Shown: positions 7,806 through 16,590, counted from the stretch's first letter. The stretch is 64,000 bases of DNA from an uncultured Prevotellaceae bacterium (GCA_937900485.1 CALCEL010000102.1:14572-78571), one strand, 5' to 3'. A program made the numbers and translations. Notes: generated by a model from the sequence alone, not told the origin.

Positions 7806-8618
7806 TTATTTGTTACATCTGCTTGTTATTTGTGCTTTGGTGTAAAATCTGTAACTTGCCCAAAGACAAAGGACTGAAAGGATTGTTTGTGTGACTATTG
7901 TTACAATTATAATTATGTTTCCAGTGCTGTCCATATAATGTATTCCGGACCCTTCGAGCATATATGCTGACGATAAAGAGAAGAAACAGAGAATTACAAA
8001 CAATATCTGTAATATGATGTATGTTATTACGATGTTGTATTTGTATTTGATGGAATTGCCAAGTACGTAACACGTGAAGATGAGAAAGCCGTATGACAGA
8101 ATGAGTACTGTTAATTGTATAGGCGTGATATCTGCTAGATTTTGGAATAGCATGGCTGTTATTGAATGTAAAGCCTCTGGGTATGTGACGAGTGTTAAGA
8201 TGGCGTTGGCGAGGTCGGCAAATAGTAATGCCAGGAAACATAATGCGGGGCCTCCTAATACTGATATGCAGAGGTGCCATGAGAATTTTTCCAAGTTGGA
8301 GGCGGGAAGGGTAAGCTCGGTGATCCTTCCTTGTTTGTTCCTGAGATTGTGGAACGTGCATCCGGCGAAGATATAAAGCATTATTGATAGGAAGATTGAC
8401 AGCAGGACGCCAGTGCCTGTCTTATTGGCGAAATATAAGGCACTATCTGTGTGGTCGGAATAATCATGCTTGTAAATGAGCCATGAGAACATGAAACATA
8501 CTGTTGATATGCCTACAGCTCCGAAGATTGTCGTGAGTGACATCGTGTAGTAGAATGACTTGTTTATGGTGAAATCGAACTTTCCGAAGTTCAAGAATCG
8601 TTCTTTGTTGAAGTCCAT
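7806..8618 (-). CDS. ABC transporter membrane protein (six TM)
   Basis: A 270-residue integral membrane protein with about six hydrophobic segments (roughly residues 22-48, 70-88, 117-140, 165-188, 196-220, 240-262). It is encoded between an ABC ATPase and a YtrA-type GntR regulator, so I infer the permease of that transporter. A large periplasmic domain is absent. It is not a family I recognise by motif; the call rests on topology and neighbours. The substrate cannot be assigned; related modules are implicated in stress or antimicrobial-peptide responses. Confidence 0.75.
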   Translation of the reverse strand: MDFNKERFLNFGKFDFTINKSFYYTMSLTTIFGAVGISTVCFMFSWLIYKHDYSDHTDSALYFANKTGTGVLLSIFLSIMLYIFAGCTFHNLRNKQGRITELTLPASNLEKFSWHLCISVLGGPALCFLALLFADLANAILTLVTYPEALHSITAMLFQNLADITPIQLTVLILSYGFLIFTCYVLGNSIKYKYNIVITYIILQILFVILCFFSLSSAYMLEGSGIHYMDSTGNIIIIVTIVTQTILSVLCLWASYRFYTKAQITSRCNK

Positions 8619-8950
8619 AATGTTTGTTTTTTGAAGTTTTTAGAGTTTTTCTCTTTTGTGTTGTCTCTTGCCGCACGCAACGCCGTGACTCGGACTAATG
8701 TGAGTAGCAGTGGCTCACAGTGGAAGGTCCTTGTGATTTTGTCGTGCGCAAGATTTGCTGTTGACATTCTGAGTGTCTGCCCCGTAGTTATAGGAACAGA
8801 AATAAGATTAGTTCAATCATAGTACTGTGTTTGTTATAGGAACAAGAATAAGGTTGCTCTACCGTAACTTGTGTGACGTCTGGCTTACGTTCATCGTTTG
8901 TTAATGTTCGTCGGTTTGCTCAGACTGTTGACAAAACTTGATGAGTAGTC
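8619..8950. repeat. ABC ATPase-permease spacer with short direct repeats
   Basis: A 332-bp spacer inside the probable ABC operon with no credible ORF. A 23-bp exact direct repeat, starting GTTTGCTCAGACTGTTGACA, lies at 8914-8936 and again at 8980-9002; the second copy is inside the 3' end of the ABC ATPase gene, so the spacer holds a 66-bp-offset duplicate of that gene end. A second pair, GTTATAGGAACA, is at 8787-8798 and 8833-8844. Confidence 0.7.
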
Positions 8951-9667
8951 CTAAACTCGTGCCGTGTCTGTGCTTATCTGTTTGCTCAGACTGTTGACAA
9001 AATACTCCTCAAGGTTGATAGGCTCGTCGATGTTTATCGCCTCGTTTTTAATCACGCGTTTGTCATCGATTATTATCACGTGGTCTAACAGAAGTTCCAC
9101 GTCTTTCACTTGGTGTGTGGAGATTATGATGATCTGATCCTCTCGCATACCTTTGGCGATGACTCTCCTAAACTGACATTTTGACGGGATGTCTAGTCCG
9201 TTTGTTGGTTCGTCCATGAGGAGCAGCTTCGTTCTTGCTGCAAGAGCCACGCACATGTAAACTTTTTTCTTCATACCCATGGACAGGTTGCCTAGGTTGA
9301 TGTCACCGTCCATCTCAAACGTCTCAAGACAGTCTTTCAGAATCTCCGTGTTGAAATTAGGGTAGAAGGGCTTGATAGCGTCGATGTAGTCGCAAAGTTT
9401 TATGGACGGAAGGTTGTACTCCTCCGGAACAATGAATATGTCTGTAAGTACCACGGGATCTCTCAGTGATGTGTCTACGTTGTCTAGCAAAACCTGTCCT
9501 TTGGTCGGACGTAATAAACCTGCGATGAGGTATAATAACGTGGATTTGCCTGTACCGTTCTTTCCGAAAAGTCCGTAGATTCCTCCCTCGTTGAGGCTGA
9601 GAGAGATCGTGTCGAGAATTTTTTTGTTCACATAGTATCCGAATGTGACGTCATTTATTTGTAACAT
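8951..9667 (-). CDS. ABC transporter ATP-binding protein
   Basis: A 238-residue ATPase with Walker A (GKNGTGKST, residues ~35-43), a signature motif reading LSMGMKKK instead of LSGGQ, Walker B (LLLMDEPTNGLD) and a switch His (ISTHQV). The modified signature is common in ATPases paired with YtrA-type regulators. It is the first gene of the minus-strand module ATPase-permease-GntR-GIN lipoprotein and is served by a promoter at 9707-9737. The extreme C-terminus is encoded by DNA that is partly duplicated just downstream, so the gene end may have been altered recently. Confidence 0.92.
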   Translation of the reverse strand: MLQINDVTFGYYVNKKILDTISLSLNEGGIYGLFGKNGTGKSTLLYLIAGLLRPTKGQVLLDNVDTSLRDPVVLTDIFIVPEEYNLPSIKLCDYIDAIKPFYPNFNTEILKDCLETFEMDGDINLGNLSMGMKKKVYMCVALAARTKLLLMDEPTNGLDIPSKCQFRRVIAKGMREDQIIIISTHQVKDVELLLDHVIIIDDKRVIKNEAINIDEPINLEEYFVNSLSKQISTDTARV

Positions 9668-9706
9668 AAGCGTTGTGTATTGGTGTTCTACTTAGATATA
9701 ACACTG

Positions 9707-9737
9707 CAAATGTAGTATATTGTGAGTATTGTGCAAA
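9707..9737 (-). promoter_or_regulatory. promoter of the ABC transporter operon
   Basis: On the minus strand, TTTG (9737-9734), 19-bp spacer, TACATTTG (9714-9707): an exact match to the Bacteroidetes sigma-ABfr consensus, 40 bp upstream of the ABC ATPase start. Confidence 0.75.
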
Positions 9738-9810
9738 AATTATGGTGTCAAAAAATGCGTAGCTTAACAAAAATTAACAAAGCGCAGTCGGATAACTGCC
9801 GAAAACTGAC

Positions 9811-9818
9811 TATCTTTG
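9811..9818 (+). promoter_or_regulatory. -7 element for the Nif3-family gene
   Basis: TATCTTTG fits TAnnTTTG and lies 36 bp upstream of the ATG at 9854. No clear TTTG is visible at -33. Confidence 0.6.
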
Positions 9819-9853
9819 CGGCGTAAATAGTAAAAGGTAAGTATTTCTCACAG

Positions 9854-10636
9854 ATGAAGATACGGGAAATTGTGCGTACCCTTGAGGAATTTGCTCCTTT
9901 GGCCCTGCAAGACGGCTATGATAATGCGGGATTGCAGATTGGATTAACAAAGGATGCAGAAGCGTCAGGGGTATTATTGTGTCTTGACGTGACTGAGGAC
10001 GTGTTGGACGAGGCGGTCAGGTTAGGTTGTAACCTGGTGGTGAGTCATCACCCGTTGTTGTTCAGGTCTGTCAAGTCCGTAACGGGACGTGACTACGTGG
10101 AGAGATGTGTCATTAAGGCTGTCAAGAATGACATAGCGGTGTATTCGGCGCATACAAATCTTGACAGTGCCAAGTGGGGCGTGAATTATAAGATAGCGGA
10201 GAAACTGTCACTCTCTGACTTGCGCTGGATTAGTCCTAAGGAAACGGAGAATGGCGGAGAGGGAGTTATCGGTGTGTTGCCTCAGCCTATGGACAAGATG
10301 AGTTTTCTCCGTCATGTCAAGGAGGTGTTCCGCGCTGGCTGTGTCAGGTATAACGACTGGAGCGGTGACATGGTGAGTAAGGTGGCGCTATGCGGAGGAG
10401 CTGGAGCCTTCTTGATTCCTTCCGCCTTGCAAAAGGGCGCAGATGTGTTTATCACTGGAGAGATAGGTTACCATAAGTTTTTTGGTTACGAGAACGAGAT
10501 GCTTCTCGTTGAGCTTGGACATTATGAGAGTGAGCAATTCACTCATGAGGTGTTGGCTGAGAGGATAAAAACTCTGGCATCGGAACTGAAAGTGTATAAT
10601 ACGACGATAGAAACAAATCCTATTAAATATTTATAA
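9854..10636 (+). CDS. Nif3-like dinuclear metal centre protein
   Basis: A 260-residue member of the Nif3/YqfO (GTP cyclohydrolase I type 2 homologue) family. Visible metal-site motifs are the paired histidines in VVSHHPLLF (residues ~71-79), the NLDSAKWGVN loop, and a C-terminal H-x3-E (GHYESEQ). The length matches the short form without the central PII-like insert. The family forms hexameric rings with two metal ions per subunit; biochemical function is unsettled. The zinc-ribbon gene starts 1 bp after the stop codon, a pairing common in Bacteroidetes. Despite the name it is unrelated to the nitrogenase-like cluster at 39-48 kb. Confidence 0.93.
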   Translation: MKIREIVRTLEEFAPLALQDGYDNAGLQIGLTKDAEASGVLLCLDVTEDVLDEAVRLGCNLVVSHHPLLFRSVKSVTGRDYVERCVIKAVKNDIAVYSAHTNLDSAKWGVNYKIAEKLSLSDLRWISPKETENGGEGVIGVLPQPMDKMSFLRHVKEVFRAGCVRYNDWSGDMVSKVALCGGAGAFLIPSALQKGADVFITGEIGYHKFFGYENEMLLVELGHYESEQFTHEVLAERIKTLASELKVYNTTIETNPIKYL

Positions 10637-10637
10637 A

Positions 10638-11474
10638 ATGGCAAAGAAAAAGGAAACAGTGGCCGAGATGTCGGTTGAGGATAAGTTGAAAAACCTGTAT
10701 CAGCTGCAGACAATGTTGTCTGACATCGACAAGATTCGTATTCTTAGAGGTGAGTTGCCTTTGGAAGTTGAGGATCTTGAGGATGAGGTTGAGGGTCTGC
10801 GCACTCGTATTGACCGTGCTCATGAGGAGATGGAGGACTTGAAAGGCTATGCGAGCAACCTTCAGAGACAGATTGAAGAGGCATTCAACAAGCTTCACGG
10901 ATATCAGGAACATCTGGATAATGTAGCCAACAGCCGTGAGTTCGACCTTCTCAATAAGGAGATTGAGTATCAGAATCTTGAGATCGAGCTGTGCGAGAAA
11001 CGTATACGGGAGGCTAACAACGACCTCAAGAAGAAAGAGGAGGTGTTGCGTCAGAACGAGCAGCTTCTCGAGGAGCGTAGTCAGGATCTTGACATGAAGA
11101 AGAACGAGCTCGACGAGATCGTGGCTGAGACTAAGGCTGAGGAGGAGAAACTCCGTGACAAAGCTAAAAGTCTTGAGCTTACTATAGAGCCAAGATTGTT
11201 ACAGGCTTTCAAGCGTATCCGTAAGAACTCACGCAACGGTCTTGGTATCGTGTATGTCCAGCGTGACGCGTGTGGTGGTTGTTTCGCTAAGATTCCACCT
11301 CAGAGACAGCTTGACGTTCGTATGCGTAAGAAGGTCATTGTATGTGAGTACTGTGGAAGAATCCTCATTGACGCGGAGCTTGCAGGCGTTAAGCCTAACG
11401 AGCCTGTGAAGGATGAGAAGCCAAAGCGTCGCAGACTTTCCAAGAAGAAGGCAGATGAGGCTAGTGAGGAATGA
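10638..11474 (+). CDS. coiled-coil zinc-ribbon protein (C4-type)
   Basis: A 278-residue protein with a long charged coiled coil (residues ~15-185, heptads rich in Leu/Glu/Lys) and a C-terminal zinc ribbon with Cys pairs in ACGGC and CEYCG. A basic tail (KPKRRRLSKKKA) follows. The architecture matches the C4-type zinc-ribbon family that accompanies Nif3-like genes and has been linked to nucleic-acid handling. It is coupled to the upstream Nif3 gene. A strong terminator follows at 11519. Confidence 0.88.
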   Translation: MAKKKETVAEMSVEDKLKNLYQLQTMLSDIDKIRILRGELPLEVEDLEDEVEGLRTRIDRAHEEMEDLKGYASNLQRQIEEAFNKLHGYQEHLDNVANSREFDLLNKEIEYQNLEIELCEKRIREANNDLKKKEEVLRQNEQLLEERSQDLDMKKNELDEIVAETKAEEEKLRDKAKSLELTIEPRLLQAFKRIRKNSRNGLGIVYVQRDACGGCFAKIPPQRQLDVRMRKKVIVCEYCGRILIDAELAGVKPNEPVKDEKPKRRRLSKKKADEASEE

Positions 11475-11518
11475 TGAGAGATGATGAGTAGGGTATAGCC
11501 ATATGTATAATAAGGTGT

Positions 11519-11572
11519 AAGACATACTTTCACTTTGTCGGTCAGACAATAGTGTTAGTATGTCTTTTTTTA
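11519..11572 (+). terminator. bipartite terminator after the zinc-ribbon gene
   Basis: Outer arms AAGACATACT / AGTATGTCTT enclose an inner stem TTGTC / GACAA, followed by a run of T. Clear Rho-independent terminator. Confidence 0.85.
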
Positions 11573-11595
11573 TTATCTTCAGCTCTACATCCTGT

Positions 11596-11790
11596 GTTTT
11601 CTATGTTATTAAGCGCTTTGTATAAATCTTGCAGGTGTACGTCCGGTGTTTTGTATACTGTACTTTCTGTGTTTTTAAGCGTTATGTGTAAATCTTGCAG
11701 ATATATGTTCGGTGTGTAGCTTACGTCCCTTTCCTTTTATAAAGCGCTTTGTGTTGAATTCTTTTGCTGTACGTACAGTGTTTTGTCTCT
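11596..11790. repeat. three degenerate ~66-bp tandem repeats
   Basis: Three imperfect units of 65-66 bp, aligned on the AAGCGCTTTGT-like block at 11611, 11677 and 11742, each followed by a TAAATCTTGCAG-like or related segment and a GTGTTTTGT-like segment. They occupy the gap between two converging genes. There is no ORF across them. Function unknown. Confidence 0.65.
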
Positions 11791-11811
11791 GTTTTTTTGT
11801 CATTTATATCA

Positions 11812-12258
11812 TTATAAATCTTCGTAGTTCGGAATGTCTTTCAGGAAGCAGTATGTGCCGTCGTCATTGATCCTGCAGCAATAATGGCTCAGTCCATTTG
11901 AGATGACAAGGTATCTGACTTTCAACACGATATTATATCTGCAGATCTGGCTGAACACTTTCTGTGATATTTCCACGGATGGAGCTTTGTACTCCATAAT
12001 CATGACGGGCGTCATGTCACGTCTGTACAATACAGAGTCACATCGTCGTGACATGCCGTTGAGTGACACGCTTACCTCATTAGTCATGAGTGATGAAGAG
12101 TAGCCTTTATGTTCTATGAGAAAATGGATGAAACTCTGTCTGACCCATTCTTCAGGTGTCAATGCCACGTATTTACGTCTGAGCACATCAAAAATTTTTT
12201 TAGTGCCATTCAAAATTTTTATGCTGGGTTTGAATGGGGGTAGATTTAGTTGTTCCAT
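11812..12258 (-). CDS. HsdR_N-type nuclease-domain protein
   Basis: A 148-residue protein from the ATG at 12258 (MEQLNLPPF); a nine-residue upstream extension is unlikely. It carries only the N-terminal PD-(D/E)xK nuclease-like domain found in type I restriction HsdR subunits: Asp in CDSVLYRRD and the ExK in IMEYKAPS. No helicase domain, methylase or specificity gene is nearby, so it is not a working restriction system by itself. The family occurs as a conserved single gene in Bacteroidetes beside holA, as here, where it is divergent from holA. Cellular role unknown. Confidence 0.8.
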   Translation of the reverse strand: MEQLNLPPFKPSIKILNGTKKIFDVLRRKYVALTPEEWVRQSFIHFLIEHKGYSSSLMTNEVSVSLNGMSRRCDSVLYRRDMTPVMIMEYKAPSVEISQKVFSQICRYNIVLKVRYLVISNGLSHYCCRINDDGTYCFLKDIPNYEDL

Positions 12259-12381
12259 CTGTATTTTATTGTTAACTTCGCGCAAAGATAGATTTATTTC
12301 CGTGAGAAAACAAATTGTCTGAATATATTCAACTATTACAGAAAAGTAAAAATGTAATAAAATTATAATTGAATAATTGTA

Positions 12382-13413
12382 ATGGCAGTCAAAAAATCCA
12401 TAACATATCGTGACGTCATAGAGTCAGTGCGTAAAAAAGAATATGCACCGGTTTATCTCTTGATGGGTGAGGAGTCGTACTACATTGATTGTATTTCTGA
12501 GTATATGGAGCAGAACATACTCAAGCCAGAGGAGAGAGACTTCAATCAGCAGGTGATATATTGTCAAAAAGATGACGATAATCTTGTTTCCAACATTATC
12601 AATACTGCGAAAAAATATCCGATGATGTCAGACCATCAGGTTTTAATTGTTAAAGAAGCTCAAAATCTGTTAAAATTCGATGACCTGATTTATTACGTTA
12701 AAAATCCCGTAAAGACCACAATTTTGGTGATTTGCTACAAACACTCCAGTATTGACAAAAGGAAGAAAATACTGGCGGCCATAGAAGAAGTGGGTATGGT
12801 GTTTGAGAGTCAAAAGATACGTGAGAGTGCGCTTCCGTCATTCATTGCCGACTATCTGAGAAAAAGGAGTGTCATGATAGACAATAATGCCTGCATGATG
12901 ATGGCGGAGAATGTTGGAAATGACCTGTGTCGTCTATCCGGAGAGTTGGATAAGCTGATAATATCGCTTCCAGATGGCAGGAAACAGATCACCGCAGAGG
13001 ATGTGGAGAAGAACGTGGGTATCAGTAAAGACTTCAACATGTATGAGCTGAAGAGTGCTATTGAGGCAAAGGACGTGTATAAGGCCAATATGATCCTTAA
13101 TTATATAATAGATAATCTTACGGTGAAGGATTGTATATATATGGTGGCGCTGCTATTTAGTCTGTTCTCTAACATCATGCTCATGTACTATGCTCCTGAC
13201 AAAACGAAGAATGGTCTGATGCAGCAGTTGAACATCAAAAGTGACTTCCAGCTGACAAAGATGATGGACGCTCAAAGGAACTATTCAGCCATGAAGGCGA
13301 TGTTGATCATCTCCAAGATAAGAGAGGCTGACGCTATGATGAAAGGTGTGGGAAAGGGCAATACCTCAAATGGTGACATTCTTCGTGAGCTGGTATATTT
13401 TATCCTGCATTGA
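12382..13413 (+). CDS. holA: DNA polymerase III delta subunit
   Basis: A 343-residue HolA. The N-terminus carries the delta AAA+-like fold (APVYLLMGEESYYID near residue 18, corresponding to a degenerate P-loop), followed by the lid region and a helical collar domain. Delta opens the beta clamp within the clamp loader and acts in the replisome. It starts with its own ATG at 12382 in an AT-rich leader and is followed by a strong terminator. Length and motif order are normal for Bacteroidales. Confidence 0.92.
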   Translation: MAVKKSITYRDVIESVRKKEYAPVYLLMGEESYYIDCISEYMEQNILKPEERDFNQQVIYCQKDDDNLVSNIINTAKKYPMMSDHQVLIVKEAQNLLKFDDLIYYVKNPVKTTILVICYKHSSIDKRKKILAAIEEVGMVFESQKIRESALPSFIADYLRKRSVMIDNNACMMMAENVGNDLCRLSGELDKLIISLPDGRKQITAEDVEKNVGISKDFNMYELKSAIEAKDVYKANMILNYIIDNLTVKDCIYMVALLFSLFSNIMLMYYAPDKTKNGLMQQLNIKSDFQLTKMMDAQRNYSAMKAMLIISKIREADAMMKGVGKGNTSNGDILRELVYFILH

Positions 13414-13457
13414 CATAATGATTTCTTGACATCATCGTTTATAAATATTCGTTTTAC

Positions 13458-13487
13458 AGAGGCTCCGGCAACGGAGTCTCTTTTTTT
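13458..13487 (+). terminator. holA terminator
   Basis: AGAGGCTCCG, loop GCAA, CGGAGTCTCT (one G-U) then seven T: a classic Rho-independent terminator 45 bp past holA. Confidence 0.92.
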
Positions 13488-14920
13488 ACACATCATATAA
13501 AGGAGGACAGTGGACAGCGTAAAACACATTATATGAGAGGCGCATGATAATACTTTTTTGTCAGGTTCTTTAATTGGGTAGAAATGGCGATCAACGATGT
13601 GATATTAGAGTTAGAGTACAGTTTAAGCTACTATTTTTGTCATGGAAAAACAGCGTAAAAAATGTAAATGTTGATTTATCCTTGTTTTTAGACGGGTAAA
13701 CATGCGTGAAAAAACAAGGTTTTATCCTGTGAAAAGCCTAAACTATCCCCTTACAACGATGGTAAAATTTCTATTTTGTCGAAAAATCATGACAAAAAAA
13801 TAGGGTAATTTAAGTAATGATTCCTTTGAAAATAAACAAATTAAAACTTAAATACATACCGGAAAAACAATGGTTTTTATGAGCGAGTTTACAACCAGAT
13901 AAGAGAGTCTTGTGAAATCTTTAATTTTTGAAACAGGATGAATTGTTTATGTTTGTACATTTAGTTTTACAAACGAAAAAGTCATTACAAAATTAAATAT
14001 TACAATTGTAAATGCAAAGAATTAGGCGGCCATAAATATTTACAAACCTAAACAAGTACTCGTAGCGGGGTATTTGATTTTGTAAAGTAAAAAGTTTTTA
14101 ATTTATTAAACCTAAATACATAAATGTAAATATTATAAATATACAACATTGTATATTGGAGTGTAAATAACACAAAACCAATACTCTGTATAATTGTATT
14201 AAATGTTTTATACAAAACAATCGGTATAAAAATGCAAACATTCCAATTATTTCTCTATATATGCCAGAAATGGTATAATTTAACCAATTGTCAATGACTT
14301 TTATACAATAAATAATTGAAATACTTATATAAGTTTATACAGGCTTCCATATCTTTAAATTTACATATCCAAACACTCTTATACAAATTTTCAAACTTTG
14401 TAATTTTATAAACATAAATGTAAATTTCAGATTACAAAGTCCGGCTAAATAAATTAAAACGTAAATATTTGTTTTATTAAAAAAAGTTGTTTACATTTGC
14501 AAAACGGATGTGATTACGAGTTTTAATTCTTAAAAAACCGTATTTATGTCACGTATCAGTCAAAAAAGTGGGTTCGATTTAGATTGGGTCATCAGAAATT
14601 TTCTCTGTTTGTCCTGATGTAAATTTTTCACTTGTTGAGAGTATATAATTGTGTTGACAGTTATACAAAATACACCAGTTTTTAATGTTGTATTTCTAAA
14701 CATATAGACGTAACGTGTATATCTATGCACGAATCAAAAGTCTGTTAAGAGAAACCTGGCAGCCTTAATTTTGATTTTCGCTGATACGTGAGTAATACTA
14801 TTTTATCCTTCGACATTATAAACAAAAATATGTCCGGAGACAAGATGATTATCCATGCCGATATAAGAATTAGATCAAATAGAAAACAAATAGACAAACT
14901 GATAAAAAACATATTCAGGT
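13488..14920. other. 1.4-kb AT-rich gene-free tract with TGTAAAT motifs
   Basis: No convincing ORF in 1.4 kb of strongly AT-rich DNA. It carries about eleven TGTAAAT/ATTTACA-type words (for example near 13657, 14003, 14031, 14121, 14161, 14359, 14414, 14488 and 14618) and at least five TTATACA words (near 14210, 14299, 14334, 14380 and 14661). Perfect palindromes include TTACAATTGTAA at 14000-14011 and AATATACAA-CA-TTGTATATT at 14138-14157. It lies directly upstream of an XRE regulator, so it may be a dense operator array, a replication or segregation site, or a decayed element. A GTG-initiated ORF at 14788-15042 overlaps the regulator in another frame and is not credited. Confidence 0.6.
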
Positions 14921-15502
14921 ATGACGGATACAGAGAAGATAATGTTCATATTAAAGGAGTCTCGGTTGAACAACACCCAGTTCAGTTCAAAGATCGGCAT
15001 TACAGCTGGAGCCTTATCAGGCATTTTGACTGGCAGGACTAAGCCGACCCTTCCGATACTGCGAAGCGTAAGTCAGGAATTTCCTCAGTATAACCCTATG
15101 TGGTTATTTGACGAGTCCTGTGACGATTCTAAAATGTACCAAAACGGAGATTCTGCAGCACCTGCTCATACAGCTGTTGATGTACAGTCACGTCAGTCGT
15201 CAGCCGTCCCGTCCGGCGAGAAGGCCGCTATGGACAGTCTATTCAATTTCGACAATTATGACGAGGTCGTCAGTCAGCCAGGTCCAAGACATAACAGTTA
15301 TGCAACGACGCCGTCACCATCCGTCACACCACCAGTGCAGCCAGATAAGCGCGAGCGGGAAGCCGTCGCTCAGGTTGCTAAGATTGATGAGGAGAAGATA
15401 GCCATGGCTGTAGCCTCAAAGTTGCAGAAGGCCCCTCGTCAGATTATTGAGGTTCGTGTTTTCTTTGATGACGGAACCTTCGAGACCTTTGGCCCGCGTT
15501 GA
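14921..15502 (+). CDS. XRE-family HTH regulator, Bacteroidetes type
   Basis: A 193-residue protein. The N-terminal lambda-repressor-like helix-turn-helix spans residues 5-60 (NTQFSSKIGITAGALSGIL). A long low-complexity linker rich in Ser, Pro, Val and Ala follows (~residues 75-155). A conserved C-terminal block (PRQIIEVRVFFDDGTFETF) recurs, to my recollection, in Bacteroidales regulators of this type. There is no effector domain. It lies alone downstream of the 1.4-kb AT-rich tract and may bind repeated motifs there, which is an inference only. Confidence 0.85.
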   Translation: MTDTEKIMFILKESRLNNTQFSSKIGITAGALSGILTGRTKPTLPILRSVSQEFPQYNPMWLFDESCDDSKMYQNGDSAAPAHTAVDVQSRQSSAVPSGEKAAMDSLFNFDNYDEVVSQPGPRHNSYATTPSPSVTPPVQPDKREREAVAQVAKIDEEKIAMAVASKLQKAPRQIIEVRVFFDDGTFETFGPR

Positions 15503-15816
15503 TAAAGTCATGCTTTCACGTTTCAAGATGTGACGTTGGCGAAGGAATTGTTTTACATATTTTAACAATCTTAACACTTATGTTTTTTTTAACATTAGAT
15601 TTAGATATACTTATGTATACGTTAATTTCCTATAATATCATTTTTGTATAAATTAATTGGCAAATTAGTCAGTTATACTCAGATTACGTAAATCGTGTTC
15701 CCGTTCTTCATGAGTCACTTGAAATATGCGTAAAATGAATAAGTTTTATGCGTCAGTTTTATCAGTTTGGCAATATATTTTTCGCTATATATACAAAAAA
15801 TGTGCGGATAAATTCG

Positions 15817-15824
15817 TATCTTCG
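15817..15824 (+). promoter_or_regulatory. -7 element of tRNA-Arg
   Basis: TATCTTCG, one mismatch from TAnnTTTG, 14 bp upstream of the tRNA 5' end. The 15503-15816 gap before it is AT-rich with no ORF or hairpin that I can support. Confidence 0.5.
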
Positions 15825-15838
15825 CAAACAGTTGTGAT

Positions 15839-15912
15839 GGCCCGATAGTTCAGCTGAATAGAATATCAGATTCCGGTTCTGAAGATCATGGGTTTGAATC
15901 CCATTCGGGTCA
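15839..15912 (+). tRNA. tRNA-Arg (CCG)
   Basis: Cloverleaf by eye: acceptor GGCCCGA / TCGGGTC (one G-U), anticodon stem TCAGA / TCTGA with loop TTCCGGT giving anticodon CCG at 15873-15875, and T arm ATGGG-TTTGAAT-CCCAT. CCA is not encoded. It reads CGG arginine codons. Confidence 0.93.
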
Positions 15913-15996
15913 CTTCGGTGTTGGTCATGTCATTCGTAGGATTGGCATGGCCATTTTTTGTTACTCCCTATTTGATGTATCCGTTTTCTTCGTCTT

Positions 15997-16326
15997 GTGT
16001 GAATCGAAAGCGACAGGTGGAAAAAAGTACAATTAGCGCCATAACCAAATTTCCTATGCCTGTTTTTTGCTATAATCTGGTTAACTTATTGATAATCTTA
16101 AAACAAGGTGTATAAAAAACTTAAGTGTCTTTTTTGAAATTCTTAGGTTAGGTTGTAGTCTATATACAGGTCTGAGAATTTAAGAATACTAACCTGAACT
16201 TTTCAACGTCCAAACCTAAGAATTTCAGACACCGAATAAGCCATGAGAAAATTTCAGAAGTCATTTTTTCGCTGACACGTGTCAACGAAAAAAGGGGAGT
16301 TTCGGAAATCAGAAAACAGGGGTGCG
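15997..16326 (-). repeat. dispersed ~330-bp intergenic repeat, copy 2 (inverted)
   Basis: Reverse-complement copy of the repeat at 1581-1908 and 28599-28929, just downstream of tRNA-Arg. Here the internal palindrome is best preserved (TTGACACGTGTCAGCG region, with a 10-bp perfect core GACACGTGTC). The 16-bp terminal word TAACCAAATTTCCTAT at 16042-16057 recurs in perfect inverted orientation at 16328-16343, just outside the other end; that looks like a terminal inverted repeat and is not seen flanking copies 1 and 3. Confidence 0.85.
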
Positions 16327-16571
16327 GATAGGAAATTTGGTTAAGTATTCTCAACCTGATTATAGGGGGGCAGTTCAGTCACGTACCTATATTTTTTTTG
16401 ATATTTTATTCATTGTCATCTTTGTGTCGGCAGTTATAACCATATGTAAATCAAATGACAAATAATTATTTTAAAGACATTAAAGATGTGCTGTCATCAC
16501 TCGTCATCGTTATTAGAGTCAGAGAGTAACAGAACGAGTCGAGTCATCCCACCGCCTATATATAATATAAG

Positions 16572-16590
16572 GTGTATATTTGTGATACAC
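16572..16590 (+). promoter_or_regulatory. clpS promoter with overlapping inverted repeat
   Basis: TATATTTG at 16575-16582 fits the -7 consensus. It is embedded in an inverted repeat GTGTAT-N7-ATACAC (16572-16590), suggesting an operator for a dimeric regulator. Nothing else is recognisable in 16344-16571. Confidence 0.5.

Noticed and set aside
9854..10636. Functional link of the Nif3-family gene to the nitrogenase-like cluster
   Set aside because: Nif3-family proteins are universal and unrelated to nitrogenase despite the name; it is 29 kb away in a different operon.
11812..12258. Restriction-modification or defence system
   Set aside because: Only an HsdR_N nuclease domain is present; no helicase, methylase or specificity subunit lies nearby, and the gene is a known stand-alone neighbour of holA.
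13488..14920. Replication origin
   Set aside because: AT-rich with TTATACA words, but no exact TTATCCACA boxes were seen and no dnaA or gidA-type neighbours; GC skew could not be computed.
14788..15042. GTG-initiated 84-codon ORF in the AT-rich tract
   Set aside because: It overlaps the XRE gene by ~120 bp in another frame, has no recognisable motif and starts with GTG; the regulator frame is clearly the real one.
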